Origin: an uncultured Cyclobacteriaceae bacterium
GTDB lineage: Bacteria; Bacteroidota; Bacteroidia; Cytophagales; Cyclobacteriaceae
Reading direction: 5' to 3'
DNA length: 48,856 bases
Assembly (NCBI GenBank): GCA_937958005.1
Contig: CALGOB010000006.1
Location: 1 to 48,856 of the forward strand
Shown: piece by piece, positions 8,494 to 17,370 of the stretch
How the letters are laid out: every line of letters begins with the position of its first letter
How positions within the stretch are numbered: position 1 is the stretch's first letter
Made by a program: the position numbers and the translations under genes
Notes under the pieces: generated by a model
Databases searched by the model: none
Told to the model about the DNA's origin: nothing
The model's input: the letters and a program-made list of their open reading frames with translations, nothing else

Positions 8494-10206
8494 ATGAAAA
8501 GACGAAACTTTATCAAAAGATTGTCAACTGCGGCTGGAGTTCCTCTTGCGCTTAATGGTATTCCTATAAAGGTACTGGCGGGACATAGTCCTATGGAGAG
8601 GTTGGCTGCACAAGGGACTAATGGTAATGTGCTGGTCATTTTACAGATGCATGGAGGAAATGATGGTTTAAATACATTAATTCCTATTGAACAATATGAC
8701 TTGTACCATAGTAGAAGAGCTAATATAGCTTTGCCTTTTAAATCTGGCAGAAGATCTATTATTGAGCTAGATAGCACTTTAAGTGCTGCTGATCAAGTTG
8801 GTCTGCACCCAGATATGCTGGATATAAAATCCCTGTATGATACTGGAAAAATGGCAGTAATACAGGGAGTGTCTTACCCTAGAAATAATGGCTCTCATTT
8901 TAGGGGAAGAGATATTTGGTTTATGGGAGGAGGGCCAGATGATTATTTTTCATCAGGTTGGGTTGGCAGGTATTTGTCCAAAATTTATGAACCGCTCATT
9001 TATCCAGAGGATTTCCCAAATGAAGAAATGCAAGATCCATTAGCCCTGGAAATGGGGAATGATGTCTCTTTAATATTTCATCAAGATGATAATATTCCTG
9101 TTTCCTTATCATTAAGTTCTAGCCCAGGTAATTTGGCTAATTTGATAGAGCAGTTGGAAGGCTTTCAAGATGAAGGTATTGACCCTAGAGGATTACCACC
9201 TGAATTCCTTAATAATACTAGGTATGGGAGGGAAATGGACTGGATTCTAAGTCTGGAAGACAAATCTGAAGTATTTGTAGAAAGACTTTTTGATGTCTAT
9301 AGTAGAGCCCCCGAGAGCAAAGTGACTTACCCAGAGGTTTATCCATTCAATGTTCGATCAAGAAACCCATTAAGCAATCAATTAAAATTAGTTGCGAGGC
9401 TTTTAGATGGAGGTGGCCCTGATCAAGGTGTGAAAACTAAGGTTTTTTTAGTCCGGATTGGTGGATTTGATACGCATGCAGAACAAGTTCAACCCAATGA
9501 CCCTACTATGGGTGGTCATGCAGCATTACTTCATCATATCTCTAGTGCAATGAGGGCTTTTCAAAATGATTTAGCTCATAGGGGACTGGAATCAAAAGTG
9601 TTGACTATGACTATGTCTGAATTTGGTAGACGTGTTGCATCCAATGGAAGTTATGGTACGGATCATGGAACAGGTGGACCTGTCATGCTTTTTGGTCGGG
9701 GAGTAAATCCAGGTATGTATGGAACTAACCCAGATGTGACAAAAAATAATATAGATATGCAAGTAGATTACAGACAGATCTATGCAAATATTTTGAAAGA
9801 CTGGATGGGAGTAGACGAAGATATCATAGCTAATGATATCTTATTTAAAGATTTTATCAACGGTACTGATGAGAATGGAGTTCCTTATACTCCATTGCCA
9901 GTTACTAGGCCTATAGTTGCTGATTCTACAGATTTTATCAGTAGGAGATTTCATTTGGAAATGCCATACCCAAATCCGGCAGTTGATGAAGTTTATATAA
10001 AGTTTAGAATAAATCAACCTGATTATATTTCTATCAGCTTATTAAATGTAGAAGGGAGGACTGTAAAGAATATTACAGCAAAACCTTATGAAAATGGAGA
10101 ACATGTTTTAACGGTAGATTTAAAAGATATTCCTGCAGGAATTTATCATGTCAGTTTAAAATCACCAGGTTTAAACGATACTAAAAAACTAATAATTAAG
10201 AAATAA
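8494..10206 (+). CDS. DUF1501 family protein with Tat-like leader and T9SS type A sorting tail
   Basis: The 570-aa protein opens with a twin-arginine-type leader (KRRNFIKRLSTAAGVPLAL), as usual for DUF1501 proteins, which are sulfatase/alkaline-phosphatase-like in fold. Family motifs include VLVILQMHGGNDGLNTLIPI, GVSYPRNNGSHFRGRDIW, VRIGGFDTHAEQ and TMSEFGRRVASNGSYGTDHG. The last 80 residues form a T9SS type A sorting domain (MPYPNPAVDEVYIKF to GIYHVSLKS to KKLIIKK). The protein is thus predicted to cross the inner membrane folded and then be secreted or anchored on the surface. It follows the DUF1800 gene and overlaps the next gene by one base (TAATG). Confidence 0.95.
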   Translation: MKRRNFIKRLSTAAGVPLALNGIPIKVLAGHSPMERLAAQGTNGNVLVILQMHGGNDGLNTLIPIEQYDLYHSRRANIALPFKSGRRSIIELDSTLSAADQVGLHPDMLDIKSLYDTGKMAVIQGVSYPRNNGSHFRGRDIWFMGGGPDDYFSSGWVGRYLSKIYEPLIYPEDFPNEEMQDPLALEMGNDVSLIFHQDDNIPVSLSLSSSPGNLANLIEQLEGFQDEGIDPRGLPPEFLNNTRYGREMDWILSLEDKSEVFVERLFDVYSRAPESKVTYPEVYPFNVRSRNPLSNQLKLVARLLDGGGPDQGVKTKVFLVRIGGFDTHAEQVQPNDPTMGGHAALLHHISSAMRAFQNDLAHRGLESKVLTMTMSEFGRRVASNGSYGTDHGTGGPVMLFGRGVNPGMYGTNPDVTKNNIDMQVDYRQIYANILKDWMGVDEDIIANDILFKDFINGTDENGVPYTPLPVTRPIVADSTDFISRRFHLEMPYPNPAVDEVYIKFRINQPDYISISLLNVEGRTVKNITAKPYENGEHVLTVDLKDIPAGIYHVSLKSPGLNDTKKLIIKK

Positions 10207-11060
10207 TGAGTAGGAAAATATTGACAAGTGTACTTTGCTCATTGCTTGTTTTCTTGAGCACTGCCATGGTAAAAGGACAGTCCCGCCAAGATTACCTTAA
10301 AGAATTCTTATCAACACAATGGTGGCTGGGAGTGAAGATTGGGACAAACTTAACTACTGCTAATCCAACTCAAAGATTCAGTGGGATTACTCCCATTAAT
10401 TTTGACGCTAATACTTTGGATAAATCCTATGGTTCTTTTGATTTAGCAGGTGTATTTGCTGGACTTGATATTACATTTTACCATAAAGGTATTTCTATTG
10501 CCATTCAGCCAAATTTTAGAAGGTCAAGATTTAGTTACGAAAATGATCTTTTTTGGGAATCAGAGGAAGGAACAGAACGTTTTGAGTCTAGAATGGATCA
10601 TGAGCAAAAGATAGATTTTTTTGATTTTCCAGTATTGGTTAAATATGATTTCTTGAAAACAAAGGTTAGGCCTTATGTTATGGGTGGGGCATATATTTCC
10701 TTTGTAACGAATGCAGAGAAAAGTGTAAAAATATCACAAAGAGATTTTTCTTCAGGAACTACTCAGAATATTGATGCAGGAGAATTGATTATTGGAGTCA
10801 GGGATAATTTTGGGAAGTTTGATTATGGGGTTATGGGAGGCATAGGAGCTAGTTATGATTTCTGGAATATCAGGGCAGTACTAGAGGGAAGTTATCGATT
10901 TGGCCTTACTAACCTAGTGAATGAAAATAATCGTTTTTTAGAATCTCAGCTGACTGGTATAGGGGATGTTAATGATGACTTTGAATTAAAAAGTATTAAT
11001 ATCTCTTTGAGCCTTGTATTTCCCCTCAGGTTTATTAGTAAGCAATTTCAAGCATTTTAA
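10206..11060 (+). CDS. PorT-like outer-membrane beta-barrel protein
   Basis: The 284-aa protein has a signal peptide (MSRKILTSVLCSLLVFLSTA) and a set of amphipathic beta strands: WWLGVKIGTNLTTANP, FAGLDITFYHKGISIAIQP, VLVKYDFLKTKVRPYVMGGAY, MGGIGASYDFWNIRAVLEGSYR and a final INISLSLVFPLRF strand. This is the outer-membrane barrel pattern common in Bacteroidota (PorT/beta-barrel domain). The start codon overlaps the stop of the DUF1501 gene, so translation is probably coupled. It may help export or display the DUF1501 protein, which is inference from context only. Confidence 0.8.
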   Translation: MSRKILTSVLCSLLVFLSTAMVKGQSRQDYLKEFLSTQWWLGVKIGTNLTTANPTQRFSGITPINFDANTLDKSYGSFDLAGVFAGLDITFYHKGISIAIQPNFRRSRFSYENDLFWESEEGTERFESRMDHEQKIDFFDFPVLVKYDFLKTKVRPYVMGGAYISFVTNAEKSVKISQRDFSSGTTQNIDAGELIIGVRDNFGKFDYGVMGGIGASYDFWNIRAVLEGSYRFGLTNLVNENNRFLESQLTGIGDVNDDFELKSINISLSLVFPLRFISKQFQAF

Positions 11061-11061
11061 G

Positions 11062-12258
11062 ATGAGTATAAAGACCTTAATTTATAGTTTATTAGTCCTT
11101 ACATTGTTCAATGCCTGTAAGGAGGAAGATTCTTTTGCTCCAGATGAGAGTTTTTTAAGGATCCTCGATGATAGAGATTTTAATGCTTCTTATGATCCTA
11201 TTGGAGTCAGTGAAACTCAAGATGGAAGTGCTTTGATCTTGACAGCCGTAGAAATACCTGATTTTAGCTTTTCGGGGAGTAATGTCTTATTGGTAGATTC
11301 AATAGGAGAGGTAGTATCCTCAATTGATTTAGTAACTGATTTAGTTGCTCCTGTGGGTGATTTTATACAAATAGGAAATACTCATTATTATGCCAGTATG
11401 AATAGGCAGTCTTTACAGGTTCATCTGATTCCTGTTAGTGAAGAAGGAACTTTAGGAAGTCCTATTCCTGTAAATGGAGGATTAAGATATCCACTGGCCT
11501 TATCAAAGACATCGACGAATCAATTGTTATTGTTGAGCTATGATCCAGAAGATAGGTTGTCAGTTATTAGTATCATTAATACAGATGGAAGTGTGGCGCA
11601 AAGTGCAGGCTACTCAATTGGCACTGCCAATGACGTAGAGCCTATAATTTTTAATCATTTTACCAATCCATTTTCAACTTTACCATTTTTTGTAGGAGAA
11701 GCAGCTAATGGCACCTACTACTTTAATGGTTTTTTCAACTTCACACTTTCGTTGGTGTTTACAAATTTTGGAGAAGATCCTACAGGAGTGCTGCAAGGAC
11801 AACAGACATTATCTGGAGCTAGGTCAATTCTCCATTTGACTGGACAAACATTTACCATGATGGGGTATCAGTTTGATGAAAATTACTTGATGCCACAGGT
11901 TGATCTTCCTGTAAACAGTATTGAGTCTAGCGTAGACTTTTTTAGAGGGCAGATACCCGAAATTAGACCAAATGCACCTGCTAAAAGTATCCTTATGCCG
12001 CAAGGAGATGGTACCAACAGGGTAGTAACTGTTTCTGAAACTGAAAATAGACAAACAATTTTGTATATTCATGATGATCAAGGGGCATTGCTTGGAATTA
12101 AATTATTGGGAAGCCTTAATCCATTTACCTTTGATGACATAATCTTGACTAAAGACGAAGGACTTTTGATTTTAGGTACTACCTTCTTATCTTCTAGGTT
12201 TGAAAGAATATACCTAAGTAAAATTCCTGCTAAAGAAATTGAGTTACTTGTTAATTAA
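11062..12258 (+). CDS. Surface or periplasmic lipoprotein, function unknown
   Basis: I place the start at the ATG at 11062 rather than an upstream in-frame ATG at 11014, because the later start gives a clean lipoprotein signal peptide (MSIKTLIYSLLVLTLFNACKEED, given here as MSIKTLIYSLLVLTL then FNAC with Cys as the lipid site) and follows the previous stop by one base. The mature 380 residues look like a beta-propeller-like or repeat protein with repeated G-T-L-L motifs (SALILTAVEIPDF, KTSTNQLLLLSYDPED, DEGLLILGTTFLSSRFERI). It is the last gene of the DUF1800/DUF1501 operon, and a three-hairpin repeat follows 30 nt after the stop. No specific function is recognised. Confidence 0.75.
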   Translation: MSIKTLIYSLLVLTLFNACKEEDSFAPDESFLRILDDRDFNASYDPIGVSETQDGSALILTAVEIPDFSFSGSNVLLVDSIGEVVSSIDLVTDLVAPVGDFIQIGNTHYYASMNRQSLQVHLIPVSEEGTLGSPIPVNGGLRYPLALSKTSTNQLLLLSYDPEDRLSVISIINTDGSVAQSAGYSIGTANDVEPIIFNHFTNPFSTLPFFVGEAANGTYYFNGFFNFTLSLVFTNFGEDPTGVLQGQQTLSGARSILHLTGQTFTMMGYQFDENYLMPQVDLPVNSIESSVDFFRGQIPEIRPNAPAKSILMPQGDGTNRVVTVSETENRQTILYIHDDQGALLGIKLLGSLNPFTFDDIILTKDEGLLILGTTFLSSRFERIYLSKIPAKEIELLVN

Positions 12259-12289
12259 TGTTTAAAGACTCTCTTTTAGAGTGATTAAA

Positions 12290-12387
12290 TTTAATCCCTA
12301 AGGGATATTAATTCCCCGACTCTTGAGTCGATCATTAAATTATTGCCCATAGATACCCCGTACCCTTGGGTCGGGGTTGGTTCATTT
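12290..12387 (+). repeat. Three-hairpin intergenic repeat, copy B (short form)
   Basis: All three stems are identical to copy A, but it lacks the CTGGCCGGGCGCC block between the first and second stem. It lies 31 nt after the stop of the lipoprotein gene, in sense orientation. Confidence 0.95.
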
Positions 12388-12497
12388 GTCATCTAATGAT
12401 AATATAAATAGCAGAAATTATTCTTTGTTTTATCATCAATTATTATAGAAAATCGAGAAAATTTTTTTTCTGGTAGAACGGTTACGAGATGAAGCCG

Positions 12498-12532
12498 CAG
12501 CAAATGTTAATTTACTAGATAAACATTTGCTG
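12498..12532. repeat. Perfect 11-bp inverted repeat
   Basis: CAGCAAATGTT (12498-12508) pairs with AACATTTGCTG (12522-12532) around a 13-nt loop. No U-rich tail follows, so it is not an obvious terminator. It lies about 240 nt after the lipoprotein stop and 480 nt before the PorE-like gene. Confidence 0.75.
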
Positions 12533-12887
12533 ATATATTCAGTAGAAAACTAATTGAACTATTTTTTTAATAGAATTTAATTTTCGAGCTATTTATTAGA
12601 TGATTTTTAATTAAATACTGTTTTAATTACATTTTACATGGAAAGAGATATGTAATTAGCTTAACTCAGCGAAATATTACATTTCGATAAATTTTTTCAA
12701 TACTTCTTATATGCTAAAATTGTAATGGACAGAAGCACATACATTTTTAAGAAATAAAACTAGTTTGTATATAGTTTGATTATACCCAGTTAAAATTTAG
12801 GTAGTTTTGCGCAGTAATTTAAAGGTTGGTTTCACGTTAATTTTGTTTCAAGAATATAATATCTTGAATATAAATCTATATTTTAGA

Positions 12888-12926
12888 TGAATCAATAATT
12901 TTTTATCGAAAACAATTATTGATTCA
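12888..12926. repeat. Perfect 13-bp inverted repeat upstream of the PorE-like gene
   Basis: TGAATCAATAATT (12888-12900) pairs with AATTATTGATTCA (12914-12926) around a 13-nt loop, 90 nt before the start codon of the OmpA/LysM gene. It could be a leader RNA hairpin or a dyad operator. Confidence 0.75.
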
Positions 12927-13015
12927 ACGAGATTTTTAGGGTGTCTGTAGTTATTCTCGGAGAATCCTAATTTTCTAACCTATTTTTGATTTTGCTATAG
13001 CAAACTAGACTGAAA

Positions 13016-16000
13016 ATGAAGTTATTCAATATACTTATAATACTTTCTGTTTTTTGTGTATCTAATGCCATTGGACAAGATGCTATACAATTGATACAAG
13101 AAGGGAATATCCAATTTGATGATAAGAATTATATCAGAGCTATTGATTTTTATCAACAGGCTATTGAATTGGAAGGAGGCGACCAAGCCTATGCTTATTT
13201 TCAATTGGGAGAATGCAATAGATTTATATTTGATTATGCATCAGCCGAATATAATTACCAAAAATCTGATGAATTTAATGACAATAGGTATCCACTTACT
13301 AAATTCTATTTTGCTTCCATGCTTAAATTAAATGGGAAGTATGAGCTTGCTTTACCAGTTTTCGAGACATTTCTTATCAATATTGTAAATTACTTTGAAG
13401 ACAATCCTAAACTCCGGGACTTTTATAATCTTGCTAAAAATGAAAGAGAAGGTTGTATATTAGCACTTACTGCTCTCTCTGTTCCTAAACCCAATTATAA
13501 TTTAAGAGCTTTAGGAAGTCCGGTAAATACAGATTATAATGATTACGCTGTGACCTTGGTAGGTAGCGAAGATGAGATTCAAGTAACTTCTGCAAGAAAA
13601 ACTAAAAGAGGAAACGTTAAAGATTATAGTTTGGGTGAAGCTTACACTGATGTTTATTCCTATTCCTATAACGGCAGTAAATGGAGCAGCAAAAAGATTA
13701 AAAATTCAGTTGTAAATGTTGTTAACAGTAAATTAGGAGAAGGTACAGGTGTTTATAATAAAGGTTTAGATATTTACTATTTTACCAAATGTGGAGATGA
13801 TAATGGTTGTAGTCTCTATTATTCTAAAAAGAAAAACGGAAAGTGGGAAGAAGCTAAGAAATTAACAAGGAATGTGAATGCAAGAGGTTATATCTCTAAA
13901 CACCCGGCTCTTTCTCCAAGTGGTGATACCTTATATTTCAGTTCAGATAGGCCTGGTGGATTTGGTGGAGCGGATATTTGGATGAGCTTTTCAAGTAATG
14001 GGATAAATTGGAGTGAACCGAAGAATTTAGGCAAGGAAATTAATACGCCATTTAATGAGTTATCCCCATTCTTTGATCCTATTAAACGAAAACTATTCTT
14101 TTCGTCCAATGGCCATAGAGGTTTTGGCGGCTATGATATATACTTGGCAAATGGGATATCATTAAAGAAAACAGAGATTTATAACCTAGGGTATCCATTT
14201 AATTCAAATAAAGATGAATTGTTCATTGTGTTTGGGAAAACAAAAGGTTATTTATCATCTAATAGGGTTGAAGGGCCCGGTAAATTTGATGTCTTTGTAT
14301 TTGACTCCAAAGAAGATAAAGAAGTTATCGCCGAGATATCAGTTGAGAAGGCTGTAGCAGGTAGAAATGCTATGTTCTCAGATGATTTACAATTTGATAG
14401 CCAAGAATATCAACTGATTAATAGTTTAGTTTCTGTATCACTGGCAGCCAAATTACAAGAGATCGATTTGGTATTGCCTTCAGAATTACAACGATTTTAT
14501 GATTCCCTAACCATAGAAGACCGAGGAAGAATAGAACGAATAGTAAACGCTAGATATAGAAAAGTAACTGAAGAAGAATTAGAAGAGCTTGAAATAGAAA
14601 ACGAATACTTTTATGCGACTAGTTCAAAGTCTGATAGAAAACATATCACGAATATGGCCATGAAGTATATTGAAGAAAATGGCTTAAGTGAAAATGTAGA
14701 TTATGACCCAAGTGATAATGAGTTTTATAATGTATTAGACGAAAGTGATAAAAGAAAAGTACAACAAGTAATTTCTAATAGAATCAGGAAGGCTAAGGAC
14801 TATAAAATTACAACTGAAAGTTATGATGTTCTTAATAAAAGAGATAAAAAGAATGTTGATCAGATAGCACAGTTGCTTCTAGAAGAGAAGAAGAGCCTTG
14901 ATAAGTTAAATCTAGGAATAGACCACAACTTGTTTATTAAATCTCTTTCTGAAGAAAAAAAGCAGCAAATATTGGAGTCTTTAAAAGATAAATGGTTAAT
15001 ACTTGCTGATGATCCAAGAAATCAATTGACAACAGAAGATAAGGCTTTTTATAAAAACCTGAGTAAGCGGCATTTAGCTTCTATTCAGAACATGGCTAAT
15101 TCTTTCATTCTTTCTGATGCGGATCATCTAAGTCAATTTTTAGAAAAAGAAGATACTGATTATTATAATATACTAGGTGAAAAACAAAAAAGCCAAGTAG
15201 ATAAAATCATTATTAAGATTATTAAAAATACATACCTCTCAGATTTACTTTACACAGAATCTACTAATATCAGTAAGAGTGAAATTAGTAGATTGAAAGA
15301 TAATGTTTCGGGAGTGAATAATCTAAATGAAATGCTTGCCTCTGTAAATAAATCTGACGCAGCATCTAGCCTAGATTTAAGGGAAAAAAACCGGTTAGTT
15401 CGTTTTCTTTCCTCCGGAGCGGCAAACTCTTATATTAAAAGGAAGGATAAGGTGTTTTCTCGTGAGAGAGATGTTGTCGAAAGGGAATATAAAGAACTTA
15501 AAAGAAAGCAGGCTGAAAGTGTTAGCGAGAAAATTTTCCCTGTCTTATTTAGTGATGAGGCGATCAGTGAAGCAAATTCTGATACAGAAAATAGTAGGCC
15601 TGTTGCTCCATCATACAGTAAAGGGTTAGAAGTATCAAAAGAATCAACTAGATCTGTAGTAAGATTAGATGAAGAAACAATTAAGTTTTACGAAGGACTC
15701 CCAATTCAAGATAAGTTAAAAGTAGATAGGTTTATAGCGGCAAGATATATCAACAAAGACTATGAATCAGCTCAGTTATTAAATGCGGATTTGGATTTTG
15801 AAAAACGAATATCAAAGGAAGAAAAATCATTTGTAAAAGTGCTTTCTAAAAGGTTTAAGGAAGAAACTTTAAACAAGCCTGAGAAACAATTGCTAGCGGA
15901 AGGGTTTATCTTTTATAATAGTCAAGCAACTAATGCAAAACCTAAATGGAACCGTATAATTTTATCCTATGCTTTAAATGTGAGAAGCGGTGGAGTCTAT

Positions 16001-17158
16001 TTGGCCAAGAGAAAAGATTATGCTTTTTATAACGGACTTTCTGATGTAGAGAAGGGGTACGTGAAGCAGATAGAGGCTTTTAGAAGAACAAACCACCGGA
16101 TTATATCTGATAATATTGAAAAAGACTCTAAAGATGTTATTTTAACAAACCTTGTTAGAAATATTCCGAAGTATATAGTGAAAACTGAAAAAATGTCTAT
16201 TGAAGGTGAATTGGTTGACAATAAAAACGGTAAAGCAGTAGAATCATTTGCCGTAGCCCTTGAAAATGAAAGTGGGAAACAAGTTTATCAAACGAATACT
16301 AATAAAAATGGAGAGTTTGCCTTTAATAGTATTGATTCAGATCAATATAAACTAGTTTCAGCTTCTTCAGAATATGCAGAAAAATTTAATGAAGAATATT
16401 TTATTAAGGATTTATCTGTTAAGGAAGTCAATGAAAACGAATTTTCTTATTTGACTATCAATACAGTTTTGTTTTTTGATAGTGATGCTAAGTCTCTAAG
16501 AAATGAAGCTAAAGTCAGTTTGGACGAAATAGCAGCGGCTTATAAAAAATCTAATTTTAATATAGAGTTGGATTCCCATACTGATGATGAAGGGAACAAA
16601 TCATATAATGAAAAATTAAGCAAAGACAGGGGATTTAATGCCAAAGATTACTTGGTGAGCAAAGGAGTAAATGCAAGTGATGTAGTGATTCGTTTTTATG
16701 GTAGTGAGAAACCTGTTACTTCCAATGATAATGTTTATGGGAAGCAATTTAATAGGAGGGTGGACGTAATCATTAAATCTGTAAATAAATTACCGTATAA
16801 CCCTGCGTTGGTTTACCTAGCTAAGCCTTCAGCTAATTTGGAAGATTTAGCAAAAAGATATAAAATCACTCCAAGTGAATTGAGAAATTTGAATGGACTT
16901 GGTACAGGTGATTTAAAAGCATATCAACCAGTTAGGTTACCAAATGTAAATATTAGTCCAGATTTAACTCAAGTTGTCCCACTTAATATGAATGTACTTA
17001 ATTTGAGCTCTTATATGGTTAGAAAAGGAGATTCTGTTACTTCTATTGCAGATAAATTAAGAATTCCGGAAGAACTTATTTACGAGTTAAACAACTTGAC
17101 ATCTGATAACATAGAGGCAGGAACTAAAATTATTGTATTGATTAGGGATAGTAATTAA
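13016..17158 (+). CDS. Giant PorE-like envelope protein: TPR, PD40 propeller, helical repeats, OmpA and two LysM domains
   Basis: The 1380-aa protein has a signal peptide (MKLFNILIILSVFCVSNAIG). Order of parts: TPR-like helices (about 25-150); PD40/WD40-like propeller (about 160-430) with HPALSPSGDTLYFSSDRPGG and LFFSSNGHRGFGGYDIYL; a long charged region (about 480-1030) of about twelve degenerate units of the type FY-L-DK-V--I; a carboxypeptidase-regulatory-like domain (about 1060-1130); an OmpA peptidoglycan-binding domain (about 1150-1255, VLFFDSDAKSL, LDSHTDDEG, FNRRVDVIIK); and two LysM domains (about 1265-1310 and 1332-1378). TPR-PD40-regulatory-OmpA is the layout of PorE, which links the T9SS outer-membrane ring to peptidoglycan. 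The helical middle and LysM tail are extra. It stands alone behind a 757-bp structured leader. Confidence 0.88.
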   Translation: MKLFNILIILSVFCVSNAIGQDAIQLIQEGNIQFDDKNYIRAIDFYQQAIELEGGDQAYAYFQLGECNRFIFDYASAEYNYQKSDEFNDNRYPLTKFYFASMLKLNGKYELALPVFETFLINIVNYFEDNPKLRDFYNLAKNEREGCILALTALSVPKPNYNLRALGSPVNTDYNDYAVTLVGSEDEIQVTSARKTKRGNVKDYSLGEAYTDVYSYSYNGSKWSSKKIKNSVVNVVNSKLGEGTGVYNKGLDIYYFTKCGDDNGCSLYYSKKKNGKWEEAKKLTRNVNARGYISKHPALSPSGDTLYFSSDRPGGFGGADIWMSFSSNGINWSEPKNLGKEINTPFNELSPFFDPIKRKLFFSSNGHRGFGGYDIYLANGISLKKTEIYNLGYPFNSNKDELFIVFGKTKGYLSSNRVEGPGKFDVFVFDSKEDKEVIAEISVEKAVAGRNAMFSDDLQFDSQEYQLINSLVSVSLAAKLQEIDLVLPSELQRFYDSLTIEDRGRIERIVNARYRKVTEEELEELEIENEYFYATSSKSDRKHITNMAMKYIEENGLSENVDYDPSDNEFYNVLDESDKRKVQQVISNRIRKAKDYKITTESYDVLNKRDKKNVDQIAQLLLEEKKSLDKLNLGIDHNLFIKSLSEEKKQQILESLKDKWLILADDPRNQLTTEDKAFYKNLSKRHLASIQNMANSFILSDADHLSQFLEKEDTDYYNILGEKQKSQVDKIIIKIIKNTYLSDLLYTESTNISKSEISRLKDNVSGVNNLNEMLASVNKSDAASSLDLREKNRLVRFLSSGAANSYIKRKDKVFSRERDVVEREYKELKRKQAESVSEKIFPVLFSDEAISEANSDTENSRPVAPSYSKGLEVSKESTRSVVRLDEETIKFYEGLPIQDKLKVDRFIAARYINKDYESAQLLNADLDFEKRISKEEKSFVKVLSKRFKEETLNKPEKQLLAEGFIFYNSQATNAKPKWNRIILSYALNVRSGGVYLAKRKDYAFYNGLSDVEKGYVKQIEAFRRTNHRIISDNIEKDSKDVILTNLVRNIPKYIVKTEKMSIEGELVDNKNGKAVESFAVALENESGKQVYQTNTNKNGEFAFNSIDSDQYKLVSASSEYAEKFNEEYFIKDLSVKEVNENEFSYLTINTVLFFDSDAKSLRNEAKVSLDEIAAAYKKSNFNIELDSHTDDEGNKSYNEKLSKDRGFNAKDYLVSKGVNASDVVIRFYGSEKPVTSNDNVYGKQFNRRVDVIIKSVNKLPYNPALVYLAKPSANLEDLAKRYKITPSELRNLNGLGTGDLKAYQPVRLPNVNISPDLTQVVPLNMNVLNLSSYMVRKGDSVTSIADKLRIPEELIYELNNLTSDNIEAGTKIIVLIRDSN

Positions 17159-17370
17159 AGTCTATTCATAAAGTCAGCTTTGAAAGGATCCCACTTGATG
17201 GAAAGGCTCTAGTCTGTAAGATAGCATCTGAAAGAAATTCAAAACAAGTTGGTATAAATCAGCTTGTTTTTACATTTAGACAGAGAAGGAAATTGACCAG
17301 ATAGCTTTTATTAAATTATTCCGTATCTAATTATGAGTGATAAATATTGGTTAAGCCTTACTTTTGCTAA
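17159..17370. other. Short intergenic region with terminator and possible promoter
   Basis: Contains the terminator of the PorE-like gene (17241-17272). A TACTTTTG -7-like box (17359-17366) ends 4 nt before the ATG of the helicase gene, which would make that mRNA nearly leaderless if used. Confidence 0.45.
17241..17272 (+). terminator. Rho-independent-type terminator after the PorE-like gene
   Basis: AAAACAAGTTG (17241-17251) pairs with CAGCTTGTTTT (17260-17270) with one G-U pair and an 8-nt loop; the stem ends in a T run. Confidence 0.6.

Larger units (their letters stand above)
12259..13015. other. Long AT-rich intergenic region with a repeat copy and several hairpins
   Basis: The 757 nt contain repeat copy B (12290-12387), a perfect 11-bp inverted repeat CAGCAAATGTT/AACATTTGCTG (12498-12532, 13-nt loop), a 6-bp inverted repeat TCAAGA/TCTTGA (12848-12867) and a perfect 13-bp inverted repeat TGAATCAATAATT/AATTATTGATTCA (12888-12926, 13-nt loop). 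A possible -7 element TATTTTTG lies about 35 nt before the next start codon. No gene is supported. Confidence 0.7.

Noticed and set aside
11014-11061. Earlier start for the lipoprotein gene at 11014
   Set aside because: It would overlap the barrel gene by 47 nt and bury the lipobox signal peptide; the ATG at 11062 is far better.
13116-13331. Plus-strand 71-codon frame inside the PorE-like gene
   Set aside because: It is an out-of-frame shadow within a long, clearly coding gene with signal peptide and domains in the main frame.
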